Both the position numbers and the translations under genes were made by a program. Positions 9,384 through 18,105 of a DNA stretch of 64,000 bases are shown piece after piece (position 1 is the stretch's first letter; each line of letters opens with the position of its first letter). The notes beneath the pieces are model-generated. The model worked only from the letters and a program-made list of their open reading frames with translations, did no database searches and was not told the origin of the DNA. The DNA comes from Thalassospira sp. MCCC 1A03138 (GTDB taxonomy: Bacteria > Pseudomonadota > Alphaproteobacteria > Rhodospirillales > Thalassospiraceae), in NCBI RefSeq assembly GCF_002115785.1, contig NZ_JFJY01000002.1, positions 62,001-126,000 on the forward strand, read 5' to 3'.

Positions 9384-9883
9384 CACGCATCGACCTCCAG
9401 GCAATAGTAAACCAGATCCATCGAAAGTGATTTAGCACCGGCCTCGATCAGCATGGAATGAAGCTGACCACGATGATGTGTTTGATGGTTGAACATATGC
9501 GCCAAGACAATCTCGCGCGGCAGTGTATATGCCCCGGCCAGCATCGATTGATAGGACAGATCACTTGCCAATGTGTCCGCGTCAAGTTGTTCGGTAAAGG
9601 CGATGATTTTGGAATCCTGTGCCTCACGCGCGGTTCGGAATTCTGAAAATCCGGCGTGCAGCACGGTATCGAGCGCCAGACGCTCAGGCACCCCGACCAG
9701 ACGCCCCAACCACAGACGATCCGCTACCAAAAGATGGTTCAGTGTCTTGATGATCGACGGGAAAAAAGCATCCCTCGGGGCGATAAGTTCGCCCGCTTCA
9801 AGACCCGAACATGCGTCCAGAATATGCCGGTTCGCCCACGCGTTATAATTGGCCATGCGTTGAAAGTAGGCAACTCCGTTCAT
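9383..9883 (-). CDS. DinB-family metalloenzyme-like protein
   Basis: A 166-residue four-helix-bundle protein of the DinB/YfiT superfamily. The three metal-binding histidines are present: H50 in the TLNHLL helix and H133 and H137 in HMFNHQTHHRGQ. Relatives include bacillithiol and mycothiol transferases and maleylpyruvate isomerase. In proteobacteria the natural thiol and substrate are mostly unknown. It lies between two exporter genes (EamA 48 bases upstream, LysE overlapping by one base), so all three are probably one transcript. A role in modifying a compound that is then exported is possible but is only context inference. Confidence 0.88.
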   Translation of the reverse strand: MNGVAYFQRMANYNAWANRHILDACSGLEAGELIAPRDAFFPSIIKTLNHLLVADRLWLGRLVGVPERLALDTVLHAGFSEFRTAREAQDSKIIAFTEQLDADTLASDLSYQSMLAGAYTLPREIVLAHMFNHQTHHRGQLHSMLIEAGAKSLSMDLVYYCLEVDA

Positions 9884-9931
9884 AATATTTCATCCATCTT
9901 GATTCCGCCTCCCCCCGTCACTTCAAAAACT

Positions 9932-10891
9932 TTATCTGGCCTTTGCGTTGCAGGGGCTTGTCGTCTGGTTAGCACCACCTGTCGCATCTGCTGTTATGTT
10001 CATGGCAAGGACGGGCGGTTTGGGCATCCGTTTGGTCAGGATCACGATATTACCCAGCAAAGTCAGGCCAACGCCTAGAACGATATTGCTGTCCCAGACA
10101 AACCCTTCAAACCAGGTCGACAGTAATAGCGCTACTACCGGAAACATGACGGAACTGTATGCCGCACGATCCGGGCCGATCTTGCCCAAAAGTGTCAGAT
10201 AGGAGCCAAACGCCAGAACCGAGCCAAACAGGGAAAGGTAAATCAGTGCGGTAATAAAAGACGGGCTGGTGTCAAAGGTAAACGGAATACCGGCAGCAAG
10301 GATGTATCCGATCAACAGGATCGAGCCATACATCATGCCATAAGCATTCGCCTGAAGGACCGGAATGCCGCGCGCCTGATTACGTGCCGAAGTCATATTG
10401 CCAAGGGACGCAATGTAACTACCCGCAAGCGATACCAGAAAACCGACGCTACCACCTGCTGCCAGATCAAACGTTGCCAGATCTCGCGCGAACACCAGCG
10501 AAATTCCGGCAAGCCCGATTGCCGCACCGATCAACGTCCGGGTTTCCGGGCGTCGCCTGAAAAAGAGTGCACCATTAATCATATTCATGATTACGATGGT
10601 CGAAAACACCACCGCCAGAAGACCCGACGTCAAATGCGCACTTGCGATGTAAATCAGTACGTAATTCAGCGAGAACAGGCATATGCCAAGGACCGCCATA
10701 AACACATGATCACGCAGGGAATAGCGCATAGGCAACCGGCGGATAACACACCATGCCATCAAAATTACTGCCGCCAGAACAAAACGGTAGGCAACAGCCA
10801 GTTCCGGTCCGACCGAAAGCTGATACTGGATTGCGATCCAGGTGCTTCCCCAGATCAGAACGACAACACTATATAATCCAAGCGGGCCCAT
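9932..10891 (-). CDS. EamA/DMT-superfamily transporter
   Basis: A 319-residue protein with ten predicted helices arranged as two EamA repeats (about residues 5-135 and 150-285). It starts with the typical LIWGSTWIAIQYQ. These are inner-membrane metabolite or amino-acid exporters of the drug/metabolite superfamily. A GGAG eight bases before the ATG supports the start. The charged tail after residue 285 (TKRMPKPP onward) is cytoplasmic. First gene of the EamA-DinB-LysE group. Confidence 0.9.
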   Translation of the reverse strand: MGPLGLYSVVVLIWGSTWIAIQYQLSVGPELAVAYRFVLAAVILMAWCVIRRLPMRYSLRDHVFMAVLGICLFSLNYVLIYIASAHLTSGLLAVVFSTIVIMNMINGALFFRRRPETRTLIGAAIGLAGISLVFARDLATFDLAAGGSVGFLVSLAGSYIASLGNMTSARNQARGIPVLQANAYGMMYGSILLIGYILAAGIPFTFDTSPSFITALIYLSLFGSVLAFGSYLTLLGKIGPDRAAYSSVMFPVVALLLSTWFEGFVWDSNIVLGVGLTLLGNIVILTKRMPKPPVLAMNITADATGGANQTTSPCNAKAR

Positions 10892-11004
10892 GACGGCACT
10901 CCAACGAAATCAATCGTCGGTATTTAGGGCAGTTTTTGCCAAACACACAAACCAGCAAAACTCATCTATTCATTAGTCATGCTAATGGTATTTTCGCCCC
11001 ATCT

Positions 11005-12963
11005 CTAAGATTTATCGCTTTTTCCCGATTCTGCCCGCACCGGCCCGATATCACCATTTTCGCCATCATTGGCGGCATCGTCGACAACCGACATGTCATC
11101 TCCGGGTTCTTTGGCCTCATCGGTATCAAGAACATCATCACCACGCTTCTTGCGCATTTTTTCGCGCAGGCGCCGACGCTGCCATTCCTTCCAGATTGCC
11201 AGCAATTCTGTGCGCGAATGGAACATCGGCAGATGGCGTTTGGGCTTGACCGGTTTCTGTTCGACCGCCATGCCAACTTCGACAATCTCGTGCGTATCAT
11301 CAATCCTACGAACAATCAGTTCGACTATGCCATAGGCAACCCGGTCCCCAGGTTCGATATCGCCCGAAAGGTTGCGTTCAAGGATTTCGGCAACGGTCGC
11401 TTCTTCGTCCGCGCCCCCAACCACAAAGCCATACAAACGGGCAAGATCAGCAATACGGGTATCGGGTGGGAAACTGAAATCACCAAACAGGTCGACGTCA
11501 TTTGCCCCCTCGGCCGGACCGGCGAACAACTGATCAAGCAGTTCGACATGGCGCGGTGGGGTAATGATATAAACCTGATCACCGCCTTCGATGCGCCCGG
11601 CACTGTGTGGGCGTAACGATTTGCCATCACGCAAAATCAGACTCGGCCGTGCCCAGCGCGGAATACGTTGCCCGGTTGCCACCGCGCTTTCGCTGTGAAC
11701 GCGATAAACGACAATCTCCTGATTGGCGTTGCCCGGCAGTTCAAGGTCGATACGATCGACCGGCCCGTGTCGCGGCGGAATCATAATGCCCAGCCAGCGC
11801 GCCATCAGCCGGATTGTCCACCCCTGCAACAGCAGCGACGTGATCACAACAATAAAGGCCGTGTTGAAAAGAAGCTGGCCATATTCAACACCTTCTACCA
11901 TCGGCACGATGGCAAGCAGGATGGAAACCGCCCCGCGCAAACCAACCCATGAAATAAAGGCGGTATCATTGCGTGAGAAGTTGAAGAACATCAGGCAAAG
12001 CCATACCGCAACCGGGCGGGCGACAAACACCAGTACAAGCGCCAGAATAACCCCGGGAATGATCACATCACCAAACTGTGACGGTGTTGCAAGCAACCCC
12101 ATGGTGACAAACATCACGATCTGCGCCAGCCAGGTGGTTACGTGCTGGAACCGGCGCACCCCGACACTCATGCGCATCTGACTGTTGCCGGCATAAAGAC
12201 CGGCGACATAAACTGCCAAAAACCCGCTGCCACCAACGATACTGGTTGCGCCAAAAAGGCTAAGCGCGCAGGCAAGCGTGACAATCGGAACAAGTGCGGG
12301 TTCAAGCTTGACCCGGTTGATCATCTGGACAATGGCCATGCCACCCAGCAGACCCAGAACAGCCCCAAGTCCGATTTGCAGGACAAACCGTTCAAGCAGT
12401 TCCAGTGCCAGATTATCCCCGCCGCCCTGCATGATCAGTTCGACCAGCGAAATGGTCAGAAACACCGCCATGGGATCGTTCGAGCCGGACTCGACTTCAA
12501 GTGTGCTGCGCGTACGATCGCGCAAATTGATCCCGCCAACACGCAGCAGGAAAAACACCGCCGCCGCATCCGTCGAACTGACAATCGCCCCGAACAACAA
12601 GGCCACCAGCCATGGCACATCAAGCACAAGCCAAGTGACCCCGCCAACGACAAACGTGGTCAACATGACCCCGACCGTCGCCAGTACGAGCGAGGGTGCG
12701 GCTGCAATCTTCAGGGTTCGAAGCTGGGTTTCAAATCCGCTATCAAACAGGATCATCGCAAGCGCAATGGACCCGATAAAATAAGCCAGCGGCGCATTAT
12801 CGAAATTGATGCCTCCAATCCCGTCCTCGCCAGCACCAAGGCCGACAAACAGGAAAACAAGCAACAAGGGTGCACCAACCCGGAAACTGATCAGACTGGT
12901 AAAGACCGCAACAACGACCAGAACCGATGCAATCAGGATCACCAGATTCATCGATTCGATCAT
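11005..12963 (-). CDS. nhaP2: NhaP2/CvrA-type potassium/proton antiporter
   Basis: A 652-residue CPA1 antiporter of the CvrA/NhaP2 branch. Some 12 membrane helices (residues 5-390) carry the core motif SSTDAAAVF and a conserved ESGSNDP. A TrkA-C/RCK-C regulatory domain follows (about 415-485), then a CorC/HlyC-associated domain (about 500-580). The lysine- and arginine-rich tail extends beyond the usual family length and is acidic at its end. Relatives exchange K+ (and Na+) for protons and protect against alkaline or osmotic stress. The start at 12963 has a GGAG eight bases upstream; an ATG four codons in is also possible. It is transcribed alone, with a 236-base upstream region holding a dyad at 13133-13150. 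Confidence 0.92.
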   Translation of the reverse strand: MIESMNLVILIASVLVVVAVFTSLISFRVGAPLLLVFLFVGLGAGEDGIGGINFDNAPLAYFIGSIALAMILFDSGFETQLRTLKIAAAPSLVLATVGVMLTTFVVGGVTWLVLDVPWLVALLFGAIVSSTDAAAVFFLLRVGGINLRDRTRSTLEVESGSNDPMAVFLTISLVELIMQGGGDNLALELLERFVLQIGLGAVLGLLGGMAIVQMINRVKLEPALVPIVTLACALSLFGATSIVGGSGFLAVYVAGLYAGNSQMRMSVGVRRFQHVTTWLAQIVMFVTMGLLATPSQFGDVIIPGVILALVLVFVARPVAVWLCLMFFNFSRNDTAFISWVGLRGAVSILLAIVPMVEGVEYGQLLFNTAFIVVITSLLLQGWTIRLMARWLGIMIPPRHGPVDRIDLELPGNANQEIVVYRVHSESAVATGQRIPRWARPSLILRDGKSLRPHSAGRIEGGDQVYIITPPRHVELLDQLFAGPAEGANDVDLFGDFSFPPDTRIADLARLYGFVVGGADEEATVAEILERNLSGDIEPGDRVAYGIVELIVRRIDDTHEIVEVGMAVEQKPVKPKRHLPMFHSRTELLAIWKEWQRRRLREKMRKKRGDDVLDTDEAKEPGDDMSVVDDAANDGENGDIGPVRAESGKSDKS

Positions 12964-13132
12964 ATTCGCGTCTCCATCCTGTTTGTCATTATCGTGAGAC
13001 AGGTCGAAAAACCCGTCAGGTTCCTGTCGAATGTTTTCTAAGACAGGAAAGTTTGAAATGCGTTACGGCAACACATCTTGCAATGATGTGCTTAAAGCGC
13101 CCAAAGGCGGCATTCTTGCGGCAGGATTACCC

Positions 13133-13150
13133 GATATTTGGTCAAATATC
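13133..13150. promoter_or_regulatory. Perfect dyad GATATTTG-GT-CAAATATC
   Basis: Eight-base perfect arms with a two-base centre. The dyad sits 50 bases past the end of the Lrp/AsnC gene and about 170 bases before the antiporter start. It lacks a U-run on either strand, so it looks more like a protein-binding site than a terminator. Confidence 0.4.
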
Positions 13151-13199
13151 AGGCAAATGAAATCAATTCTCTCCATCGGTTACAATTCAGCACAGCCAA

Positions 13200-13664
13200 T
13201 CATTTATCGCCATCAAGCATTGCCGGAACAAAGCCGGTTTCTTTGGCTGTAGACAGGGCAATTTCCGGAATAACCTCGACCACGCCGGGGACTTCCTTGA
13301 TCGTGTCCGTCACAAAGCTTTCAAGATGAGAAGTATCGCGCAGGCGCAATTTCAACAGAAAATCAAATCGGCCGGTCATGTGATGACATTCAAGAACCTC
13401 GTCCGCCTTGATCAGCGACTTGACCAGTTTCTTGTTTCCCTTGGCCGGGTCGGTGCGCAACCAGACCATTGCGGTAAGCGCGCGACCAATCGCATTGCCG
13501 TCAACTTCGACGCGGTAAGCCTTGATAACCCCCTGCTCGCGCAATTTGCGCACACGGTCATTCACCGCCGAAACAGAAAGGCCGACCTTCGTCCCCAGCG
13601 CCGAATAAGACAAAGACGCGTCATCCTGCAAAATGTCGATCAACTTGCGATCAATGGCGTCCAT
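13200..13664 (-). CDS. Lrp/AsnC-family transcriptional regulator
   Basis: A 154-residue regulator with an AsnC-type helix-turn-helix (about residues 4-50, with LSVSAVNDRVRKLREQGVI) and a C-terminal RAM/Lrp effector domain (about 65-145) that binds amino acids and builds octamers. The start at 13664 is preceded by AGGGGGA (complement of 13671-13677). The longer open frame adds 38 residues without family similarity. It is divergent from three tandem EamA transporter genes. Lrp-type regulators often control amino-acid exporters next door, so it probably regulates them. Confidence 0.93.
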   Translation of the reverse strand: MDAIDRKLIDILQDDASLSYSALGTKVGLSVSAVNDRVRKLREQGVIKAYRVEVDGNAIGRALTAMVWLRTDPAKGNKKLVKSLIKADEVLECHHMTGRFDFLLKLRLRDTSHLESFVTDTIKEVPGVVEVIPEIALSTAKETGFVPAMLDGDK

Positions 13665-13813
13665 AAAACATCCCCCTGAAGAATTTTTATCAATATCAGA
13701 CGATCTTACACGAAAACTGTGTAGGCATGAAACTTTCGGGTCGCCATCAACAAATGGTGGGACTATTTCGCTGATCAAGACTGGATTTTTTATAAAATCG
13801 GCCTTATTCGTTG

Positions 13814-14848
13814 ATGATCATGCATCTTTTTCGTGTTTCTCCGGATGACGATGCGCTTCGCGGCGCCCTTTTAATGACCGGTGCTGCAATCCTTTTTGCG
13901 GCAATGGCGGTGCTTATCCGGTATATCACGCGCGAAGTTCATCCGTTTGAAGCCGCCTTTTTCCGTAATCTGTTCGGGTTGATCCCAATGATCCCCTGGA
14001 TGCTGCGCGACCGGTTGGTTGGTCTGCGTACGCTTAAACTGAAATTGCATTTCATCCGGGCGGTCATCGGACTGGCCGGAATGCTATGCCTGTTTTCGGC
14101 ACTTGCCATTGCCCCGGCGGCACAGGTGATCGCGATCAATTTCACGGTCCCGATCCTGACCACCATCCTTGCGGCCCTGATCCTTCATGAAACCGTCAGG
14201 GCGCGCCGCTGGACGGCTGTTGCACTCGGCTTTATTGGCGCAATGATCATTGTGCGTCCGATCGGACAAACGCTTGAAACAGGTGCGATACTTGCCCTTC
14301 TGGCGACCCTGTTTACTGCCTTTGCCGTAACAACGGTCAAGATGCTCTCGCGCAGTGAAAGTGCCAACGCCATCGTCACATGGATGGGCATGATCATGAC
14401 GCCCCTGTCACTGATCCCGGCCCTTTTCTTTTGGCAAAATCCGACATGGGAACAGGTTGGGGTACTTCTTGCAATCGCCGTTCTGGCGACTGCGGGACAA
14501 CAGCTTTTTGTGCGCGCCAATCGCACGGCCGACCAATCCTATGTTATGGCCTTCGATTTCCTGCGTCTGCCATTTGTCGCGGCCCTTGCCTTCATCATGT
14601 TTGGTGAAACCGTCGATTTCTGGACCTGGGCCGGGGCGTCGCTGATCATTGGCTCAACCCTTTATATCGCGCGCCGCGAAGCTGTTCTGGCCAAAAACGA
14701 AAAACGCCGCCGTCGTATGCCGACAACGGCAGCCGCGGATTCTCAGGCGATCCCGGTCACCAAGGCGAAAACCATCAACCCGCCCGAAGATCCGGAAGGC
14801 ACCCCCGAAAGCAATACAGGAAACAAAACAGGACGCATTGATGCGTAA
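13814..14848 (+). CDS. EamA/DMT transporter, first of three tandem paralogues
   Basis: A 344-residue ten-helix transporter with two EamA repeats and a longer, charged cytoplasmic tail (after about residue 295, RRRRMPTT onward). The arrangement FFRNLFGLIPMIPW, then TLNFTVP-like motifs (here AINFTVPILTTILAALIL), recurs in the two following genes, so the three arose by tandem duplication. The start is uncertain: ATG 13814 or ATG 13820, with no strong ribosome-binding site. The stop codon overlaps the next gene's start by eight bases. The likely role is export of a small metabolite; the substrate is unknown. Confidence 0.9.
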   Translation: MIMHLFRVSPDDDALRGALLMTGAAILFAAMAVLIRYITREVHPFEAAFFRNLFGLIPMIPWMLRDRLVGLRTLKLKLHFIRAVIGLAGMLCLFSALAIAPAAQVIAINFTVPILTTILAALILHETVRARRWTAVALGFIGAMIIVRPIGQTLETGAILALLATLFTAFAVTTVKMLSRSESANAIVTWMGMIMTPLSLIPALFFWQNPTWEQVGVLLAIAVLATAGQQLFVRANRTADQSYVMAFDFLRLPFVAALAFIMFGETVDFWTWAGASLIIGSTLYIARREAVLAKNEKRRRRMPTTAAADSQAIPVTKAKTINPPEDPEGTPESNTGNKTGRIDA

Positions 14849-15818
14849 GTGGTTCAACAGCCTGCCCCCCTATCTTCAGGCATCTGTTTTCGCCGTGATT
14901 GCATCGCTTATGGCCGCCCTGTTTTCGGTGATTGTCCGCATAGCAACCCGTGAAATCGACCCGCTGCAGGCTGTTTTCTTTCGCAACTTATTTGGGCTTC
15001 TTTTCATCGCTCCCATCGCGCTCCGGTCCGGTTTTGCACAGCTGAAAACCCAGCGGATGCCGCTGTTTCTGTTGCGCGCTTTGCTGTCGATGGGGGCCAT
15101 GAGCTTCTGGTTCTCCGCCATTGCCTATATGCCGCTGGCCGAAGCAACGACGCTAAACTTCACCGTCCCGCTGTTTGGTACCGTCCTTGCCGCAATATTT
15201 CTGGGTGAAACGGTTCGAAAATACCGCGTAGCCGCCCTTCTGGCAGGCTTTATCGGTGTCGTCATCATTATCCGCCCCGGCAGCGAAACCATGCAACTGG
15301 CGAGCCTTCTGCCAATTGCCGCCGCCCTTTGCATGGCCAGCGCAGGGTTGACGATCAAGTCGTTGTCCAGAACTGAAAACAGTACAACCATCGTGCTTTA
15401 CATGATGCTGTTGACCACGCCACTGACATTTATCCCCGCGCTTCTCGTCTGGCAGACACCAAGCCTGAAGGCGCTTGGGTTGATGGCACTGGGTGCGTTT
15501 ATCGCCAACATCACCCAGATTTGTAACACCAATGCTTTTCGAATATACGATTACAGTTTCGTCGTCGGCTTCAACTATCTGCGCCTGCCCTTTGTTGTCG
15601 CCATCGCCTTGGTCATGTTCGGTGAGGTCCCGGAAATCTGGCTGTTGCCTGGTGCGGGTTTGATCATCGGGTCCGCACTGTTCATTGCACGGCGCGAAGC
15701 CAAACTCGCCAAAGAAGCAAGGCGGATCAATCGCGGCCCGTCAGCCGCGGCAATTGACCTTGACCCGCCTCTCTCACGCGATAATAGACAAAATGTTAAT
15801 GGGCCAGAGCGCAGATGA
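14841..15818 (+). CDS. EamA/DMT transporter, second tandem paralogue
   Basis: A 325-residue ten-helix protein with two EamA domains. The start ATG lies within the last codons of the preceding gene (eight-base overlap), which implies coupled translation. It shares LQAVFFRNLFGLLFIAPI and the TTLNFTVPLFGTVLAAIFL segment with its neighbours. It is closer to the third copy (both have the SLLPIAAALCMASAGL-type helix) than to the first. The frame is open 64 codons further upstream inside the first gene, but that stretch is basic and soluble and not homologous. The tail after about residue 285 is hydrophilic. Confidence 0.92.
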   Translation: MRKWFNSLPPYLQASVFAVIASLMAALFSVIVRIATREIDPLQAVFFRNLFGLLFIAPIALRSGFAQLKTQRMPLFLLRALLSMGAMSFWFSAIAYMPLAEATTLNFTVPLFGTVLAAIFLGETVRKYRVAALLAGFIGVVIIIRPGSETMQLASLLPIAAALCMASAGLTIKSLSRTENSTTIVLYMMLLTTPLTFIPALLVWQTPSLKALGLMALGAFIANITQICNTNAFRIYDYSFVVGFNYLRLPFVVAIALVMFGEVPEIWLLPGAGLIIGSALFIARREAKLAKEARRINRGPSAAAIDLDPPLSRDNRQNVNGPERR

Positions 15819-16687
15819 AAAACTGGTTCAAAAAACAACCCGCTACGGTACAGGCCAGTTTTTACGCCCTGTCGGCAGCGATTCTTGCAGCCTGCTTCAC
15901 ATTGACAATTCGTTTTGCCACCAAGGAACTCCACCCCTATCAGGCTGTATTCCTGCGATTTCTGTTCGGACTGCTGATGATCGCACCAGTAGTTATGCGC
16001 GGTGGATTTGCCCCCTTACGCACCAAACGCCTGCCGCTTCTTGGATTACGCGGTATTCTGTCGGCATCGGAAATGTGTTTGTGGTTCTTGGCGGTGCTTT
16101 ATCTGCCACTGGCCGAGGCCACGACACTTAACTTTACCGTCCCGTTATTTGGCACCATTCTGGCCGCGCTGATCCTGCGCGAAACCATCCGCATTCACCG
16201 TTGGCTTGCTGTTTTTGTCGGATTTATTGGTGTTGGGTTGATCATTCAGCCCGGAACGGCCGCCATGCAACCGGCAAGCCTTCTGCCAATTGCCGCAGCC
16301 ATCTGCATGGCGAGTGCCGGGCTCATCACCAAGCAACTGGTTGCCACCGAAAGCACCACCGCCCTTCTGTTTTACCTGATGCTGATTACAACGCCAGTTT
16401 CCTTAATTCCGGCACTGTTTGTCTGGCAAACGCCAAGCTGGCATGTGCTTGGCCTGATGGTGCTGGCGGCCGCGATGATGAACGTCATGCAGGTTTGCAA
16501 TGTCAAAGCTCTGCAACTTGCCGATTACAGCTTCTTTGTCGGATTTTCCTATTTGCGCCTGCCGATCATCGCCATTCTGGCCCTGATCCTGTTTGGCGAA
16601 GTCCCCGACATCTGGATATTTCCCGGTGGTGCCCTGATTATCGCAGCGGCAGTCTATGTTGCCTTGCGCGAACGCAAAATTGCCTGA
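15815..16687 (+). CDS. EamA/DMT transporter, third tandem paralogue
   Basis: A 290-residue ten-helix protein, shorter than the two before it because it lacks the long tail. Its ATG overlaps the preceding stop by four bases (ATGA). The sequences TTLNFTVPLFGTILAALIL and QPASLLPIAAAICMASAG are nearly the same as in the second copy, showing recent duplication. The three genes are probably one operon under the divergent Lrp/AsnC regulator. They may work as separate transporters or as a pair, as some EamA proteins do. Confidence 0.92.
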   Translation: MKNWFKKQPATVQASFYALSAAILAACFTLTIRFATKELHPYQAVFLRFLFGLLMIAPVVMRGGFAPLRTKRLPLLGLRGILSASEMCLWFLAVLYLPLAEATTLNFTVPLFGTILAALILRETIRIHRWLAVFVGFIGVGLIIQPGTAAMQPASLLPIAAAICMASAGLITKQLVATESTTALLFYLMLITTPVSLIPALFVWQTPSWHVLGLMVLAAAMMNVMQVCNVKALQLADYSFFVGFSYLRLPIIAILALILFGEVPDIWIFPGGALIIAAAVYVALRERKIA

Positions 16688-16775
16688 ACAGTTCGAAAGC
16701 CACCCGGCCAGCCGGGACCACACCCACACCGCAACATCCAAACTCTTCCCCCTGAACTCAGACGGTCAAATGCCC

Positions 16776-16829
16776 TTGCCCGATAAACAAATAATTTGGT
16801 ATAGAATTACCTATTATTTGTTTATCGGG
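16776..16829 (+). promoter_or_regulatory. Promoter inside a long dyad with 17-base perfect arms, upstream of the SDR gene
   Basis: The arm CCCGATAAACAAATAAT (16779-16795) is repeated inverted without mismatch at 16813-16829, 17 bases apart. The spacer has its own GGTA/TACC-like symmetry. A promoter-like TTGCCC (16776-16781), 18-base spacer and TATAGA (16800-16805) overlap it. There is no U-run after the right arm, so it is not a classic terminator. A repressor binding the dyad would cover the promoter; a cruciform or RNA hairpin is the alternative. Confidence 0.6.
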
Positions 16830-16852
16830 ATCAAAACAGGGAATTTCATGTC

Positions 16853-17614
16853 ATGCAGGTCAAGGGATCCATTGCCATTGTCACCGGGGCTGCATCGGGC
16901 TTGGGTGCTGCTACCGCGCGCGTGCTTGCAGGCGCCGGGGCAAAGATTGCGGCCTTTGATCTGAATGAAGCAGGCGCCAAAGCAACAGCAGCCGAACTTG
17001 ACGGCATCGGTTACGAGGTTGATGTATCAAACGCCAAAAGCGTCGAAGACGCGATTTCCGACGTTATCAAGACCCAAGGCATTCCATCCATTTTGGTCAA
17101 TTGCGCAGGCATCCTGCAAGGCGAACGCATTGTTGGTCGCGAAGGCCCGGCAGATCTTGATGCATTTGCGCGCGTGATCAATGTTAATCTGATCGGGACA
17201 TTCAACATGATGCGCGTTGCCGCAACCGCCATGAGCCGCAATGAACCGACAAAAGGTGGTGAACGCGGGGTTATCGTCAATACCGCATCCATCGCCGCCT
17301 ACGAAGGTCAGATCGGGCAGGCCGCTTATTCGGCATCCAAGGGCGGCGTTGCCGCGATGACCTTGCCAGCAGCGCGCGAACTTGCCCGGCACGGCATCCG
17401 TGTCGTTTCGATTGCTCCGGGCATGTTTGGCACGCCCATGGTCACCGCCCTGCCCGACGACATGCAGCAGGCACTTGCGGCCAACATTCCCTTCCCCAAG
17501 CGCCTTGGCGATCCGGCGGAATATGGCCGATTGGCACTGCATATATGTGAAAATGAAATGATTAATGGCGAAACGATCCGCATCGATGGCGCGGTAAGGC
17601 TGGAGCCCAAATAA
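16853..17614 (+). CDS. Short-chain dehydrogenase/reductase, 3-hydroxyacyl-CoA dehydrogenase type-2-like
   Basis: A 253-residue Rossmann-fold SDR. It has TGAASGLG for the dinucleotide at residues 11-18, NCAG (about 83-86), the catalytic serine in NTASIAA, and YSASKGG with the active Tyr and Lys. The whole pattern, including the IPFPKRLGDPAEYG region near the end, resembles the HSD17B10/3-hydroxy-2-methylbutyryl-CoA dehydrogenase group, which oxidises short hydroxyacyl-CoAs (isoleucine or fatty-acid breakdown). The acidic residue after the second strand (AFDLNE) indicates NAD+ rather than NADP+. The ATG follows an ACAGGGA ten bases upstream. It stands alone under a striking dyad promoter. Confidence 0.85.
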   Translation: MQVKGSIAIVTGAASGLGAATARVLAGAGAKIAAFDLNEAGAKATAAELDGIGYEVDVSNAKSVEDAISDVIKTQGIPSILVNCAGILQGERIVGREGPADLDAFARVINVNLIGTFNMMRVAATAMSRNEPTKGGERGVIVNTASIAAYEGQIGQAAYSASKGGVAAMTLPAARELARHGIRVVSIAPGMFGTPMVTALPDDMQQALAANIPFPKRLGDPAEYGRLALHICENEMINGETIRIDGAVRLEPK

Positions 17615-17650
17615 GCCAGCCCCCCCCCAAACGGGAATCGCTGCCACGAA

Positions 17651-17685
17651 AAACGCCCTGCCAGTCCCGCAATGGCAGGGCGTTT
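17651..17685. terminator. Bidirectional rho-independent terminator
   Basis: A 13-base perfect stem AAACGCCCTGCCA/TGGCAGGGCGTTT (17651-17663 with 17673-17685) and nine-base loop. A TTTATTTT run follows on the plus strand and TTTTTCG on the minus strand. It separates the convergent SDR and pterin dehydratase genes. Confidence 0.93.
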
Positions 17686-17733
17686 ATTTTCCAGCTTTGA
17701 TCAAGGATCAGCCCCTACCGTCCGAAACGGCAC

Positions 17734-18024
17734 CTAGTGGGCGATAACCGTTTCGGCAAAAGTCGCCAGATCGATGTCTTTTTGCGTCACGCCACCCGCG
17801 TCGTGAGTTGTCAGCGTGACCCCCACCTTGTTATAAACATTGAACCATTCCGGGTGGTGATCCATCTTTTCGGCCTGTATCGCGATGCGCGTCATGAAAC
17901 CAAATGCCGAATTGAAATCACCGAACATGTAAACCTTGCCGATTGATAACCCGTCTTCTGCCAGTTTCCAGCCATCGAGTTTAACAAGCGCAGCTTCGAT
18001 GGCGGTTTTGTCCAGTTTGCTCAT
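17734..18024 (-). CDS. phhB: 4a-hydroxytetrahydrobiopterin dehydratase (pterin-4a-carbinolamine dehydratase)
   Basis: A 96-residue enzyme (EC 4.2.1.96) that recycles the pterin cofactor of aromatic amino-acid hydroxylases. The active-site block [16 protein letters not shown] is at about residues 52-67 with H56 and H57. The second conserved histidine is in the LTTHDAGG motif at H74. Together these make the full PCD signature. The ATG at 18024 has a perfect AGGAGGT (complement of 18029-18035). No phenylalanine hydroxylase gene is in this window, so PCD may act on molybdopterin or on another pterin. Confidence 0.95.
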   Translation of the reverse strand: MSKLDKTAIEAALVKLDGWKLAEDGLSIGKVYMFGDFNSAFGFMTRIAIQAEKMDHHPEWFNVYNKVGVTLTTHDAGGVTQKDIDLATFAETVIAH

Positions 18025-18105
18025 TGTGACCTCCTGCTTTTTGCTTGATCCCATTTGACCATGACACCGGAAACTTGCCAAATATTGAACGGCGCAAAGC
18101 AGTCC

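Noticed and set aside
12142-13041. 299-codon plus-strand open frame
   Set aside because: Antisense to the NhaP2/CvrA-type antiporter; composition is that of a complement of membrane helices.
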